DNA of 64,000 nt from Marinobacter nauticus (lineage in GTDB: Bacteria; Pseudomonadota; Gammaproteobacteria; Pseudomonadales; Oleiphilaceae): positions 124,001 through 188,000 of the forward strand of contig NZ_RBJB01000004.1 in the NCBI RefSeq assembly GCF_003634635.1, given 5' to 3'. A program made the translations under genes and the position numbers. This document shows positions 1 to 9,649 of the stretch, piece after piece. The notes beneath the pieces were generated by a model. That model was not told where the DNA came from. It saw only the letters and a list, made by a program, of their open reading frames with translations, and searched no databases. Numbering within the stretch: the stretch's first letter is position 1; the number at the start of each line of letters is the position of its first letter.

Positions 1-285
1 CCGCCTGGCACACCCTACAGCACCTGGAGCCAGGGCCTGGAAACCGCTTGCGAACGCATTGAAGTGTTCAAGCCCGATGCCCTGGTGGTGGCGCTGGGCG
101 TGGACACCTTCGAGCACGACCCCATCTCGTTCTTCAAGCTGGCCTCGGGCGACTACCTCAGCCTGGGGCAGCGCCTGGCGCATCTGGGTTTGCCCACCGT
201 GTTTACCATGGAAGGCGGCTACGATGTGGACGCCATTGGCGTAAATGCGGTCAATGTCATGCAGGGCTTTGAGGGAAAATCCTGA
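1..285 (+). CDS. Histone deacetylase / acetylpolyamine amidohydrolase family protein, C-terminal part
   Basis: The first 94 codons in frame 1 are the end of a gene that starts before the window. The sequence includes VALGVDTFEHDP and TMEGGYDVDAIGVNAVN, which match the C-terminal part of the arginase-fold zinc deacetylases (histone deacetylase, acetylpolyamine amidohydrolase and acetoin-utilisation AcuC relatives). The Asp and His in DTFEHDP lie in the usual metal/active-site neighbourhood, and the GGY motif carries the transition-state Tyr of this family. The substrate is probably an acetylated polyamine or another small acetylated amine. The part lost upstream would hold the His-His catalytic dyad. 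A hairpin follows the stop. Confidence 0.8.
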   Translation, partial: PPGTPYSTWSQGLETACERIEVFKPDALVVALGVDTFEHDPISFFKLASGDYLSLGQRLAHLGLPTVFTMEGGYDVDAIGVNAVNVMQGFEGKS

Positions 286-298
286 GTAATACTGGCCG

Positions 299-323
299 AC
301 CGGAGGGAGCCCCTTCCTCCGGT
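299..323. terminator. Hairpin between convergent genes
   Basis: ACCGGAGG at 299-306 pairs perfectly with CCTCCGGT at 316-323 around a 9-base loop, between the stops of the convergent deacetylase and binding-protein genes. There is no clear T-run on either side, so it may be a weak bidirectional terminator or an mRNA-end stabiliser. Confidence 0.4.
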
Positions 324-326
324 GCG

Positions 327-1493
327 CTATCTGCCGCCCTGCTGCATCAACGCCGCCGAAAAACTGTCCATTAATCGCTCGGCACTCACAGGCACCTCGC
401 GGAGCTGTGAATTGAACACCCGACTGAAAGCCCGGAAATCGACAGCTTTCCAGTTTTCCGGCGCAAGCATGTGGGCGATGTTGTCCACGTTGTCGGCAGT
501 CGCTGCCTGAAACTGGTAGTGCATCGAGGCCGATTGCCCGCTATCTGCAAAATCGTATCCCCGGTGATAGTCGTGCACCAGCAGCAACGCCAGCCCTCCA
601 CCCATGAAATGCCGGCCAAGACTGACATACAGATCGCCCGCGCGAATCGCCGCAAGCGCTTCCGGCTCCCAGTCAATGCCACCCACTACCAAGTCATTGC
701 CAGGGCGTAAGCCCGCGCGCCGGGCAGCATCCATGGCCCCGAACGCCATGCCGTCGCTGGCGCTCCAGATTGCAGCCGTATTCGGATACCGCCGCAACAG
801 CACCGATGTCTTGTCTCTCGCCTCCTGCTCGCTCCAGTCGGCACGAACGGACTGCAACAGTTCAGAGCCTGCACCATCCGTCGCTTCAAGCAGCCCGAGA
901 CTGCGATCACGAGCCGCAGAGGAATCCAGGGTGCCAGTCAGTGCAACAACAGGCACCGGCTCATCAGACCTGACCAGGTTGAGCGCCCGTGCGCGCTGGT
1001 CGAGCATCCTGGCCAGTATTTGACCACCGGAGACATTATCGACCCCCAGATGGCCAATCCAGTTCTCCAGTTTTTCCCTGGGCGCGGAACCCACCTTCTC
1101 TCGCGCGGCCTCTGGCACCGCAGTGTTAAACGAGAACACCTTAACGCTTTGCCGGCGCGCATAATCCAGGATCTGAGCAGTTACCTGCTCCTTCCACATG
1201 ATGATCAGGTAATCGGGTTTCTCCTCCCGACTGAGAACTTGCTGGACCAGCTTCAGATAACTGAGCCGATGCCGCTCCTCATCGAACAGGACGTCAAACT
1301 CAACCTCCAGGTCCGCAGCCACCTGCTCCATGAATCCTGCAACCATGTGCCAGAAACGGGAGGTATCCGGTGACAGGAACACGACATTCGGGAGCGTGTC
1401 CGACGCACTCGGGTTTGGGAGCGTATCCGCATCCGCCACCCGACCAACGGTGCCCAGAAACAGGCTGATCATCAGTACAACACGTAAAACCAT
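327..1493 (-). CDS. Periplasmic sugar-type (PBP1 fold) substrate-binding protein
   Basis: About 388 residues. The chosen start, ATG at 1493, gives a signal peptide (MVLRVVLMISLFLGTVGRVADA) and has AAGGAG four bases upstream; a longer in-frame start at 1541 lacks this support. The body reads as a type 1 periplasmic binding protein of the ribose/xylose kind: VVFLSPDTSRFWHMVAGF near the N-terminus, PVVALTGTLDSSAARDRSLG in the middle, and AAIWSASDGMAFGAMDAARRAGL plus VVGGIDWEPEALAAIRAG in the second lobe. No permease or ATPase gene is adjacent, so it may be an orphan binding protein or the sensory partner of a membrane kinase or cyclase. The ligand cannot be told from sequence. Confidence 0.75.
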   Translation of the reverse strand: MVLRVVLMISLFLGTVGRVADADTLPNPSASDTLPNVVFLSPDTSRFWHMVAGFMEQVAADLEVEFDVLFDEERHRLSYLKLVQQVLSREEKPDYLIIMWKEQVTAQILDYARRQSVKVFSFNTAVPEAAREKVGSAPREKLENWIGHLGVDNVSGGQILARMLDQRARALNLVRSDEPVPVVALTGTLDSSAARDRSLGLLEATDGAGSELLQSVRADWSEQEARDKTSVLLRRYPNTAAIWSASDGMAFGAMDAARRAGLRPGNDLVVGGIDWEPEALAAIRAGDLYVSLGRHFMGGGLALLLVHDYHRGYDFADSGQSASMHYQFQAATADNVDNIAHMLAPENWKAVDFRAFSRVFNSQLREVPVSAERLMDSFSAALMQQGGR

Positions 1494-1656
1494 GCAGCTC
1501 CTTAGCCGTCGGCAAATCTTGCCGGTCAGTATAACGAACAATACGGTATCCGCATCGACCTCTGCCCAGATGATCGAACCCGGTGCCTCTGGTCACCCGG
1601 ATTGGTGGAAAATGTCATTGCCTGTAGCTTGCTAATCGGGAGATCATCAGCCAACC

Positions 1657-2352
1657 ATGCGCAAACTCTGGATGCCCGGAATGGAAAACTACCTGAGAGC
1701 CACCCCCTTCTTCGACTACGACCATCCCGCCGTCGAGGCCTGGGTCCAGCAGCACCTGGCCGGCGTATCGGACGAGCCGGTGGCACAGATCAAGGCGCTG
1801 TATCTGGCGGTGCGCGACAGCATCCAGTACAACCCCTACGTGTTCAGAACCGAGCCACGCACGCTCTCGGCCAGTTACGCGCTGGAATCGGGCGAAACCT
1901 ACTGCATTCCCAAAGCCGTGCTGCTGGGTGCTGCAGCCCGCTCCATCGGCATTCCCAGCCGGCTGGGCCTGGCGGATGTACGTAACCATCTTTCCAGCCC
2001 GAAGCTGATTGAGTGGCTGCGTTCCGACATTTTCCGCATGCACGGCTTTATCGAGCTGTATCTCAATGGTCGCTGGGTGAAGGCCACACCGGCCTTCAAC
2101 CGACAGTTATGCGAGCTGATGAAGGTAGAGCCCCTGCCGTTTGATGGGGTGAACGACTCGGTCTTCCAGGAATTCACGGAAGACGGCCAGGCGCATATGG
2201 AATACATCAATGATCACGGCGTGTTCGACGATGTGCCCTTCGATTTCATCGTTGACGGCGTTCGCCGGGCCTATGGCCACCTGTTTGAAGCGGATGGCCA
2301 GCCCCAAACCATGACGGGCAGCCTGGAACAGGACATCTCGGACCGTTCCTGA
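1657..2352 (+). CDS. Transglutaminase-like (papain-fold) domain protein
   Basis: Up to 231 residues. ETYCIPKAVLLGAAARSIGIPSRLG holds the nucleophilic Cys of bacterial transglutaminase-like proteases, and MHGFIELYLNGRWVKATPAFN holds the catalytic His with the aromatic/Trp context expected after it. There is no signal peptide, so it is probably cytoplasmic. Such proteins act as peptidases or amidases, but the substrate here is unknown. Two starts are possible, 1657 and ATG 1681 (MENYLRATPFFDYDHP); neither has a strong ribosome site. It converges on ahpF with a terminator between them. Confidence 0.75.
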   Translation: MRKLWMPGMENYLRATPFFDYDHPAVEAWVQQHLAGVSDEPVAQIKALYLAVRDSIQYNPYVFRTEPRTLSASYALESGETYCIPKAVLLGAAARSIGIPSRLGLADVRNHLSSPKLIEWLRSDIFRMHGFIELYLNGRWVKATPAFNRQLCELMKVEPLPFDGVNDSVFQEFTEDGQAHMEYINDHGVFDDVPFDFIVDGVRRAYGHLFEADGQPQTMTGSLEQDISDRS

Positions 2353-2358
2353 AGCCAT

Positions 2359-2396
2359 AAAAAAACCGGCAGCCCACTTCCCGTGGGCGCCGGTTT
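2359..2396 (-). terminator. Rho-independent terminator of ahpF
   Basis: AAACCGGC-A-GCCCAC pairs with GTGGGC-G-CCGGTTT around a five-base loop. A run of seven A on the plus strand (2359-2365) becomes a T-run after the hairpin on the minus strand, as expected for ahpF. It may also stop the convergent transglutaminase-like gene. Confidence 0.85.
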
Positions 2397-2432
2397 CAGG
2401 GGTCAGCCTGAATTCAGGCTTGTGTGAACAGC

Positions 2433-3998
2433 TTACTCAGCAGAGTTACGGATCAGGAAGTCGAAGGCGCTCAGGGCAGCCTTGGAACCTTCACCCATAG
2501 AGATCACGATCTGCTTGTAGGGCACGGTGGTGGCATCGCCTGCCGCGAACACACCCGGGATCGAAGTCTCGTTACGGTCATTTACGATGATCTCGCCGTG
2601 CTGGCTCAGTTCGATGTCGCCTTTCAGCCACTCGGTGTTCGGCACCAGGCCGATCTGAACAAACACGCCTTCCAGCTCAACGTGATGCGACTCACCGGTG
2701 GTACGGTCGGTGTAGTTCAGGCCGCTGACCTTACCATCGGTACCCACCACTTCCGTGGTCTGGCCAGACGTAATGATCTTCACGTTGTTCAGGCTACGCA
2801 GTTTCTTCTGCAGCACTTCATCGGCACGCATCTGCTCGCCAAACTCGATCAGCGTCACGTGGCCGACAATACCTGCCAGGTCGATGGCCGCTTCCACGCC
2901 GGAGTTACCACCGCCAATCACCGCTACGCGCTTGCCTTTGAACAGTGGGCCGTCGCAATGCGGGCAGTAGGCCACGCCCTTGTTGCGATACTCTTCCTCA
3001 CCCGGCACACCCATCTGGCGCCAGCGGGCGCCGGTGGACAGAATCACCGTGCGAGCTTTCAGAGAGCCGCCGTTGGCCAGGCGTACCTCGTGCAGGCCTC
3101 CGGTCTGCTCGGCCGGAATCAGCTTCTCGGCACGCTGCATGTTCATGATGTCGACTTCGTATTCGTTGACGTGCTGCTCCATGGCCGCCACCAGTTTCGG
3201 GCCTTCGGTATAAGGCACGGAAATCAGGTTTTCGATGCCCATGGTGTCGGCCACCTGGCCACCAAAACGCTCAGCCGCGATACCGGTCGAAATGCCCTTT
3301 CGTGCGGCATAGATAGCCGCAGCAGAACCTGCCGGGCCGCCACCGATCACCAGAACGTCAAACGCATCTTTCTGGTTGATCTTACGAGCTTCTTTTTCAG
3401 CCGAGTTGGTGTCCAGCCTGGCCGCAATCTCTTCCAGCGTCATCCGGCCCTGGCCCCAGGGCTGGCCATTCAGGTAAACACTGGGTACCGCCATCACTTC
3501 ACGCTGCTCAACTTCGTCCTGGAACAGGGCACCGTCAATGGAGGTGTGCTTGATGTTCGGGTTCAGCACGCTCATCAGGTTCAGCGCCTGAACCACGTCC
3601 GGGCAGTTCTGGCAGGACAGCGAGAAGTAGGTTTCAAACTCGAACTCACCTTCCAGCTCCTGAACCTGCTGGATCACTTCCTGAGACGCCTTGGATGGAT
3701 GGCCACCCACCTGCAGCAGGGCCAGCACCAGCGAAGTAAATTCGTGGCCCATGGGAATACCGGCAAAGCGAACGCCAATGTCGGTGCCTACACGATTGAT
3801 GGCGAAGGACGGACGACGCACCTCAGTCGATTCCTCGGTCCGCAGGCTGATCTTCTCGGACATCGGCTCGATTTCTTCCAGCAGCTGCTTGAGCTCCTCA
3901 GACTTCTTGCTGTCGTCATAGGCTGCCACCAGCTCAATCGGCTGCTGCAGCTTTTCCATATAGGCCTTCAACTGTCCTTTGATATTGGCATCCAACAT
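2433..3998 (-). CDS. ahpF: Alkyl hydroperoxide reductase subunit F (NADH:peroxiredoxin reductase)
   Basis: 521 residues, the normal AhpF length. The N-terminal tandem thioredoxin-like domain carries the dithiol CQNC ([14 protein letters not shown]). The flavoprotein domain has an FAD-binding [17 protein letters not shown], the redox pair in [15 protein letters not shown], an NADH-binding [17 protein letters not shown] and a final FAD motif [16 protein letters not shown]. The enzyme passes electrons from NADH through FAD and two dithiols to AhpC, which reduces H2O2, alkyl peroxides and peroxynitrite in the cytoplasm. ahpC lies upstream on the same strand, but a strong terminator separates them, so ahpF probably uses its own promoter with the OxyR-type site at 4102-4138. 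Confidence 0.97.
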   Translation of the reverse strand: MLDANIKGQLKAYMEKLQQPIELVAAYDDSKKSEELKQLLEEIEPMSEKISLRTEESTEVRRPSFAINRVGTDIGVRFAGIPMGHEFTSLVLALLQVGGHPSKASQEVIQQVQELEGEFEFETYFSLSCQNCPDVVQALNLMSVLNPNIKHTSIDGALFQDEVEQREVMAVPSVYLNGQPWGQGRMTLEEIAARLDTNSAEKEARKINQKDAFDVLVIGGGPAGSAAAIYAARKGISTGIAAERFGGQVADTMGIENLISVPYTEGPKLVAAMEQHVNEYEVDIMNMQRAEKLIPAEQTGGLHEVRLANGGSLKARTVILSTGARWRQMGVPGEEEYRNKGVAYCPHCDGPLFKGKRVAVIGGGNSGVEAAIDLAGIVGHVTLIEFGEQMRADEVLQKKLRSLNNVKIITSGQTTEVVGTDGKVSGLNYTDRTTGESHHVELEGVFVQIGLVPNTEWLKGDIELSQHGEIIVNDRNETSIPGVFAAGDATTVPYKQIVISMGEGSKAALSAFDFLIRNSAE

Positions 3999-4101
3999 GT
4001 TTGGTATTCCCCTTTATGTCGTGAAACTAAGTTTCTGAATTCAATAATGAATCGTTATCTGAAGTTATGATTAAGATACGGCCAGACGGTTCGTTGCTCA
4101 A

Positions 4102-4138
4102 ATTGATTGACCCAAATCTTCTGATAGGCCATACCTAT
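4102..4138. promoter_or_regulatory. OxyR-type operator upstream of ahpF
   Basis: ATAG-N7-CTAT is exact at 4124-4138 (ATAGGCCATACCTAT). A weaker half (ATTG-N7-CAAA) starts 22 bases earlier at 4102. The arrangement, tandem ATAG-N7-CTAT elements one per two helical turns, is that of OxyR tetramer sites. The block aligns base for base with the one upstream of ahpC (4866-4902). It sits about 105-140 bases before the ahpF start. Confidence 0.7.
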
Positions 4139-4167
4139 AAAATTCAGTCGTAACGATTGATAGATAC

Positions 4168-4193
4168 AAAAAAGGCCCGCAGTGCGGGCCTTT
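4168..4193 (-). terminator. Rho-independent terminator of ahpC
   Basis: AAAGGCCCGC (4171-4180) and GCGGGCCTTT (4184-4193) form a perfect 10-bp stem with a 3-base loop. The A-run at 4168-4173 gives six U after the stem in the minus-strand transcript. It lies just past the ahpC stop, so ahpC and ahpF are largely separate transcripts. Confidence 0.92.
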
Positions 4194-4220
4194 CTGTAAG
4201 TTTCACCGAATCGGGGAAAC

Positions 4221-4784
4221 TTAGATCTTGCCAACCAGGTCCAGAGACGGGGCCAGAGTTTCTTCGCCTTCTTTCCACTTGGCCGGGCAAACTTCGCCAG
4301 GATGGTTGCGAACGTACTGGGCAGCTTTAACCTTGCGCAGCAGGTCGTCTGCGTCACGGCCGATGCCTTCGGCAGTGATTTCAACAGCCTGGATAATACC
4401 GTCCGGATCGATCAGGAAGGTGGCGCGGTCTGCCAGGCCCTGGCCTTCACGCATAACACCGAAGTTGTTGGTGATGGTGCCAGTCTGGTCGCCAACCATG
4501 TAGTAGTTGATCTTGCCGATGGTCTCGGAAGTGTCGTGCCATGCCTTGTGGGTGAAGTGAGTATCAGTAGATACAGAGAACACTTCTACGCCCAGCTTCT
4601 GCAGTTCTTCGTACTTGTCAGCCACGTCGCCCAGCTCGGTCGGACACACGAAGGTGAAGTCGGCCGGGTAGAAGAAGAAGATGGCCCACTTGCCTTTAAC
4701 GTCGGCTTCAGAAATTTCTACGAACTCGCCCTGCTTGAATGCGGTGGCGTTGAACGGTTTGATTTCGCTGTTAACGATACCCAT
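4221..4784 (-). CDS. ahpC: Alkyl hydroperoxide reductase subunit C (2-Cys peroxiredoxin)
   Basis: 187 residues, the same size as enterobacterial AhpC. The peroxidatic Cys47 lies in [13 protein letters not shown] and the resolving Cys166 in GEVCPAKW, as in typical 2-Cys peroxiredoxins. The protein forms a decameric ring in the cytoplasm, reduces peroxides and is re-reduced by AhpF, whose gene lies downstream. The start ATG 4784 is preceded by an AGGAG-like site. An OxyR-type site lies about 80-120 bases upstream, and its own terminator follows the stop. Confidence 0.98.
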   Translation of the reverse strand: MGIVNSEIKPFNATAFKQGEFVEISEADVKGKWAIFFFYPADFTFVCPTELGDVADKYEELQKLGVEVFSVSTDTHFTHKAWHDTSETIGKINYYMVGDQTGTITNNFGVMREGQGLADRATFLIDPDGIIQAVEITAEGIGRDADDLLRKVKAAQYVRNHPGEVCPAKWKEGEETLAPSLDLVGKI

Positions 4785-4865
4785 CTCAGAATAACTCCTG
4801 TCGGTTCATTTAACTGATGGTTTGGAAACGATGCACAAGATACGGGTTTGACCATCTGAGTGAAA

Positions 4866-4902
4866 ATTGATTATTTCCAATCTCAGCATAGGCATAGCCT
4901 AT
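4866..4902. promoter_or_regulatory. OxyR-type operator upstream of ahpC
   Basis: ATAGGCATAGCCTAT at 4888-4902 is an exact ATAG-N7-CTAT. A weaker ATTG-N7-CCAA half begins 22 bases before it at 4866. The same two-part block recurs upstream of ahpF. The base-level similarity of the two intergenic blocks within otherwise unrelated DNA argues for a shared peroxide regulator. Confidence 0.72.
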
Positions 4903-4980
4903 ATACAGCCATCAACTTCGGCTAAACATGGCGGCCAAAAGCCTTCCGGGCCTTCAGCCACCTGCCATTGATATGGGGCC

Positions 4981-6198
4981 TTAACCTGCAAGTTCAATCT
5001 TGCGGAAGTCCAGAATATTTTCTTTTGGTGACGTTTGGATGGCAGCCACCTCTGAACGTTTCCTGAGCAGTATATAACCAAAGCAACCAAAGTAGAGTGC
5101 AATGACCAGCGCACCCACCCACTGAATCCGCAGGAAATCCAGCTTGAACAACATGGTCAGCCCGACCATGGCCACCAGGTTGAAGAGCACATAATTCACC
5201 CGCCCCAGGCGTTGCGCCGTGAGGTTCAGGTTATCGGTGTAGAGCCGGATCAGGGAATCCAGGGAGTTGATGACCATCAACACCCCCACCGAGATCATGG
5301 CGATGTTGGTGAAGGCGGCAATCTTCAGCCCCTCCGCGTGATAGTAATAGAGCACGCTGAACCACACACCAATGGCAACGGACGGCACGACCAGCATGGC
5401 AATCAGCAGCTGCCAGGTTTTGATACCACTCACGAAACGCGCGGTGAACTGACCAATCATGATGCTCCAGGCAAACCACCAGAACAGATAAAACTCGTGG
5501 TAGTCGTTGATGGGCAGGACAAAGTGATGGATGTTGGCAAAGTACTCACCGAGCATGCCGGCGGTGCCAAAGAAATCTGCCGGCGAGCCTTTACCCATAA
5601 CAAATGCCCGGAACCACATACCCGCAATCAGGGTAATGAACAGCACACTGGAACCAACACTCAGAATACGGATGTATTTGACCTTGGAGCTGGAATACAC
5701 AGCCAGCGCAATGGACAGGAACACGATGAGGTAGAACGCCGGCACCACCGATTCACCATCGCCCAGTTGCGGCAGATACCAGGGCAGATTCACCAGCAGC
5801 AGGTAAGCGGTGAACGCGCAGGTGCCGATAATCACCACGTTGTTGACCAGCTTCACCATCGGAATCTCGAAGAACTTCACCCGCGGCTCAATGATGGCAA
5901 AGTAGAAGCAGGTCAGGAAATAGAAGCCCCAGATCAGGAAGGCCCAGAACCCGAACTCAATGGCCAGCGGGTTGGCAAAGGCGTATTCCGGGTTTTCAGA
6001 GACATTGCCGTAACCACCGAACTCGGTAAGCGGGAACATGATCAGCCCCACATCCAGACCGGAGGTGAACAGGATGGCAATGAAGGTCAGCGTGCGAACC
6101 GGCGTAACGCCGATGCACTGCATGTCCCACCACCGATACAGAATCAGGGCGATGGCGGCGAAGGTAAAGATCAGGCCTGTGGATAACCAGAGTGTCAT
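4981..6198 (-). CDS. Short BCCT-family transporter, probably choline or betaine uptake
   Basis: 405 residues from ATG 6198, chosen because GGAGGGAG lies 5-10 bases upstream. About ten hydrophobic segments are visible. The segment FYLFWWFAWSIMIGQFTARFVSGIKTWQLL matches the BCCT signature (Trp-rich helix followed by G-F-ARxSxG). BCCT carriers import choline, betaine or carnitine with Na+ or H+. Classical members are 500-700 residues; this one lacks the long C-terminal osmosensory tail and part of the N-terminal region. It follows betA on the same strand after a gap of about 200 bases, so choline is the likely substrate. Confidence 0.75.
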   Translation of the reverse strand: MTLWLSTGLIFTFAAIALILYRWWDMQCIGVTPVRTLTFIAILFTSGLDVGLIMFPLTEFGGYGNVSENPEYAFANPLAIEFGFWAFLIWGFYFLTCFYFAIIEPRVKFFEIPMVKLVNNVVIIGTCAFTAYLLLVNLPWYLPQLGDGESVVPAFYLIVFLSIALAVYSSSKVKYIRILSVGSSVLFITLIAGMWFRAFVMGKGSPADFFGTAGMLGEYFANIHHFVLPINDYHEFYLFWWFAWSIMIGQFTARFVSGIKTWQLLIAMLVVPSVAIGVWFSVLYYYHAEGLKIAAFTNIAMISVGVLMVINSLDSLIRLYTDNLNLTAQRLGRVNYVLFNLVAMVGLTMLFKLDFLRIQWVGALVIALYFGCFGYILLRKRSEVAAIQTSPKENILDFRKIELAG

Positions 6199-6398
6199 GC
6201 GATCTCCCTCCGGTTGTTCCTTGTCATTGTAGTGCACAGCATGGGTGTTCCTCCTCTAGTAAGCTCTGCTTCTTTCGAATCGGACACAAACCCAGGACTT
6301 GCCTATCAGTCGCCCGAAAACGGCGGGATGCCGTCGCGCTGATAGGGAAATCCTGAGGGCTTGCTACCCGGGCACCTTGCGTACCCGGGCCGGGACTG

Positions 6399-6419
6399 CG
6401 GTCGCTAGGCCAGCGACCG
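6399..6419. terminator. Stem-loop overlapping the betA stop codon
   Basis: CGGTCGCT (6399-6406) and AGCGACCG (6412-6419) form a perfect 8-bp stem around the betA stop at 6405-6407. No T-run follows, so it may attenuate or stabilise the 3' end between betA and the carrier gene rather than terminate fully. The rest of 6199-6398 holds further GC-rich CCCGGG repeats but no gene. Confidence 0.4.
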
Positions 6420-8090
6420 TTTCGCTTGTCCCGGACGTTGGCGCGCCTGCCATTGGTCATCCATGAAGACCGGCGCGTCCGAAGGTTGCAGGGGCTCCCT
6501 GCCCCGGATAAGGTCGGCTGCCCGCTCGGCCACCATGATGGTGGGCGCGTTCAGGTTGCCATTGGGTATGGTCGGGAAGATGGACGAATCCACCACCCGC
6601 AGATTCTGGATACCGCGCACGCGGGTTTCCGGGTCTACCACCGCCAGCGCATCAGTGCCCATCTTGCAGGAACAGGACGGGTGATAAGCGCTCTCCACCG
6701 CCTGGCGCACGAAGGCATCGATCTGCTCATCGCTCTGCACATCCACACCGGGCTGGATTTCTGCACCGCGGTACTCGTCCATGGCCGGCTGGTTGATGAT
6801 CTCCCGGGTCAGGCGCACGCAGTCGCGGAAGCCTTCGCGGTCGGCCTCGTGTTCCAGGTAGTTGAAACGGATGCGCGGGGCCTGTTTGGGGTCGGCAGAT
6901 TGCACATGCACAAAACCCCGGCTCTTCGGCTTGTTGTGACCGATGTGGAGCTGGAAACCGTCGCCATCAAAGGCTTCGCGACCGTCGTAGCGCATGGCCG
7001 CCGGCAGGAAATGGTATTGCAGGTCCGGCCATTCAACGCCGGCCTTGGAGCGGATAAAACCACAGGATTCAAAATGGTTGGTGGCCCCCAGGCCATCCTT
7101 GCGCAGAATCCAGCGCACCCCGATCTTGAGCTTGTTCCACCAGTCCAGTTTGCCATTCAGGGAGACCGGCTTCTGGCAGCGGAACTGGAAGTAGAACTCC
7201 AGGTGATCCTGCAGGTTCTCACCCACGCCCGGCAGCTCATGCTTCACCTCAATACCGGCCTGCTCCAGCACTTCGCGCTTGCCAATACCCGAAAGCTGCA
7301 ACAAATGTGGCGAGCCAATAGAACCGGCCGACAGAATCACTTCCTTGGCGGCTTTGGCCTCATGCACCTGGCCGCCCTGCTCATAGCGCACGCCGGTGGC
7401 GGTTTTGCCCTCCAGAAGGACCTTATGCACCAGGGCATGGGTGACCACCGTCAGATTCGGCCGCGCCATGGCCGGGCGAAGGTAGGCGTTGGCGGTGGAC
7501 CAGCGGCGACCGTTCTTCACGGTCATGTGCATGGCGCCAAAACCTTCCTGGCGGGCACCGTTGTAATCATCGGTCTCCAGATAACCGGCATCGACGCCGG
7601 CCCGAATGAACGCCGTATACAGCGGGTTGCGCATGTTATTGCCGTTGTTCACACCCAGGGGGCCGGAATTCCCCCGGTAGGCATCGCCGCCGAAGGCCCA
7701 GGTTTCCGCCTTCTTGAAATAGGGCAGCACGTTACGGTAGTTCCAGCCGTCGGCACCTTCAGACTGCCACTCGTCGAAATCCCGGGCATGGCCACGGACA
7801 TACACCATGCCATTGATGGATGACGAACCACCCAGCACCTTGCCCCGGGGGCAATGCATGCGGCGATTGTCCAGATACGGCTCCGGCTCGGTCTCGAACT
7901 GCCAGGCGTACTTTTTGGTGTTCATGGGAATGGATAGCGCGGTGGGCATCTGGATGAAGATGCTCTTGTCACTGCCACCGGTTTCCAGCAGCAGCACCCG
8001 GTTTTCACTGTCCTCGGTCAGACGGTTAGCCAGCACACAACCGGCTGAGCCCGCACCCACAATGATGTAGTCGTATTGGTTTTCTTTCAT
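6405..8090 (-). CDS. betA: Choline dehydrogenase (GMC oxidoreductase)
   Basis: 561 residues, standard BetA length. The N-terminal FAD motif [22 protein letters not shown] and the GMC signature [19 protein letters not shown] are intact. The C-terminal [12 protein letters not shown] carries the active-site His, followed by [28 protein letters not shown]. BetA oxidises choline to betaine aldehyde at the membrane, feeding electrons to the respiratory chain; BetB completes the pathway to glycine betaine. The gene is third in betI-betB-betA, 27 bases after betB. Confidence 0.96.
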   Translation of the reverse strand: MKENQYDYIIVGAGSAGCVLANRLTEDSENRVLLLETGGSDKSIFIQMPTALSIPMNTKKYAWQFETEPEPYLDNRRMHCPRGKVLGGSSSINGMVYVRGHARDFDEWQSEGADGWNYRNVLPYFKKAETWAFGGDAYRGNSGPLGVNNGNNMRNPLYTAFIRAGVDAGYLETDDYNGARQEGFGAMHMTVKNGRRWSTANAYLRPAMARPNLTVVTHALVHKVLLEGKTATGVRYEQGGQVHEAKAAKEVILSAGSIGSPHLLQLSGIGKREVLEQAGIEVKHELPGVGENLQDHLEFYFQFRCQKPVSLNGKLDWWNKLKIGVRWILRKDGLGATNHFESCGFIRSKAGVEWPDLQYHFLPAAMRYDGREAFDGDGFQLHIGHNKPKSRGFVHVQSADPKQAPRIRFNYLEHEADREGFRDCVRLTREIINQPAMDEYRGAEIQPGVDVQSDEQIDAFVRQAVESAYHPSCSCKMGTDALAVVDPETRVRGIQNLRVVDSSIFPTIPNGNLNAPTIMVAERAADLIRGREPLQPSDAPVFMDDQWQARQRPGQAKRSLA

Positions 8091-8117
8091 ACGCGTTCTC
8101 CTCTGTGGCCTGCGGGG

Positions 8118-9587
8118 TTAAAACGGGGCGTCGATGTCTTCCATGCCCACATACACCGACTTGATCTGGGTGTAGTGCGCAATGGTTTCGCGCCCGTTCT
8201 CACGGCCGATACCGGAGAGTTTGTAGCCACCCACCGGCATTTCCGCCGGCGAAGCACCGTAGCTGTTGATCCAGCAGATGCCGGCCTGGATCTGGTGAAT
8301 CACCCGGTGTGCCCGGCGGATATCATTGGTGAACACACCCGCGGCAAGTCCGGTATCGGTATTGTTGGCCCGGGCAATCACCTCGTCTTCATCGCGGAAG
8401 GTGAGCACAGACATCACCGGCCCGAAAATCTCTTCCTTCACGATGGTCATGTCGTCGGTGCAGTCGGTGAAAATGGTCGGTTCCACGAAATAGCCGCCCT
8501 GAGAATCCTCCGGCTCAAAGGCCCGACCGCCGTGGCTGAGCGTGGCGCCTTCGGCCAGCCCTTTGCTGATGTAACCCAACACCAGTTCCTGGTGCTTTTT
8601 GGAGATCAGCGCGCCGAAGTTGGTGTCCGGGTTCATCGGGTCACCGGCCTTGATGTTCTTGCGGGTGCGCTCCAGCAGGCGCTCGATAAAGCGCGGGTAG
8701 AGATCCTCGTGCACAAACACCCGGGTACCGTTGGTGCAGATCTCGCCCTGGGTGTAGAAGTTACCCACCATGGCGGCGGAGATGGCGTTCTCCAGGTCCG
8801 CGTCGTCAAAAATGATCAGCGGCGACTTGCCACCCAGTTCCATGGTCACGTCTTTCAGCGACGACGCGGCGGCGGCCATCACCTTCTTGCCGGTGCCCAC
8901 CTCGCCGGTGAACGACACCTTGGCAATCTCCGGGTGATGGGTCAGCCACTGGCCCACTTCGGCAGCGCCCTGCACCACGTTGAACACGCCCGCCGGCACA
9001 CCGGCTTCGATAAAGATTTCCGCCAGCTTCACCGCGCCCATGGGGGTTTCTTCGGATGGCTTGAAGATCATGGCGTTGCCGCAGGCCAGGGCCGGGGCCG
9101 ACTTCCAGCAGGCGATCTGGATCGGATAGTTCCAGGCACCAATGCCCGCACAGATGCCCAGCGGCTCCCGGCGGGTGTAATAGAAATCGCCCCCCAGATC
9201 CTGCTGGTTACCTTCGATGGACGGCGCCAGGCCGGCAAAGAACTCAATGGCATCGGCGCCGGTCACCACATCCACAGCTTCCGCTTCCTGCCAGGGTTTA
9301 CCGGTGTCACGCACTTCCACTGCCGCCAGCTCGTCGTTGCGCTCGCGGAGCAAGGCCACCGCTTTCAGCAGAATACGGCTGCGCTCAATGGCGGGTGTGG
9401 CGGCCCACTGGGCAAAACCGGCGCGGGCGCTCTCGATGGCGGCCTGTTGCACAGACTCATCCGCCACTTCCACTTCATAGATCACCTGGCCCGTGGCCGG
9501 ATTCACCACCGGGAAGGTCTCGCCGGTGCTGTTGGCCAGAAACCGGCCGTGGACAAAGTTCTGAACCACAGGAAGAGATGCAGACAT
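8118..9587 (-). CDS. betB: Betaine-aldehyde dehydrogenase
   Basis: 489 residues from ATG 9587 ([14 protein letters not shown]), the usual BetB length. Aldehyde dehydrogenase hallmarks are present: [13 protein letters not shown] for NAD(P) binding, [18 protein letters not shown] with the catalytic Glu, and [18 protein letters not shown] with the nucleophilic Cys. The C-terminal [22 protein letters not shown] is characteristic of betaine-aldehyde enzymes. It converts betaine aldehyde to glycine betaine, a compatible solute for salt stress. It lies between betI and betA in one operon. Confidence 0.97.
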   Translation of the reverse strand: MSASLPVVQNFVHGRFLANSTGETFPVVNPATGQVIYEVEVADESVQQAAIESARAGFAQWAATPAIERSRILLKAVALLRERNDELAAVEVRDTGKPWQEAEAVDVVTGADAIEFFAGLAPSIEGNQQDLGGDFYYTRREPLGICAGIGAWNYPIQIACWKSAPALACGNAMIFKPSEETPMGAVKLAEIFIEAGVPAGVFNVVQGAAEVGQWLTHHPEIAKVSFTGEVGTGKKVMAAAASSLKDVTMELGGKSPLIIFDDADLENAISAAMVGNFYTQGEICTNGTRVFVHEDLYPRFIERLLERTRKNIKAGDPMNPDTNFGALISKKHQELVLGYISKGLAEGATLSHGGRAFEPEDSQGGYFVEPTIFTDCTDDMTIVKEEIFGPVMSVLTFRDEDEVIARANNTDTGLAAGVFTNDIRRAHRVIHQIQAGICWINSYGASPAEMPVGGYKLSGIGRENGRETIAHYTQIKSVYVGMEDIDAPF

Positions 9588-9649
9588 AGCGCGTTGGTAA
9601 CCTCTGTTCGGTGTCTTCAGGCCTTGTGGGCCGTGGAATTCAAATTGGC

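Noticed and set aside
2424..4070. Long plus-strand frame opposite ahpF
   Set aside because: Antisense shadow of a conserved gene; no start signal or recognisable protein features. The same applies to frames opposite betA, betB, urtBC and amiE.
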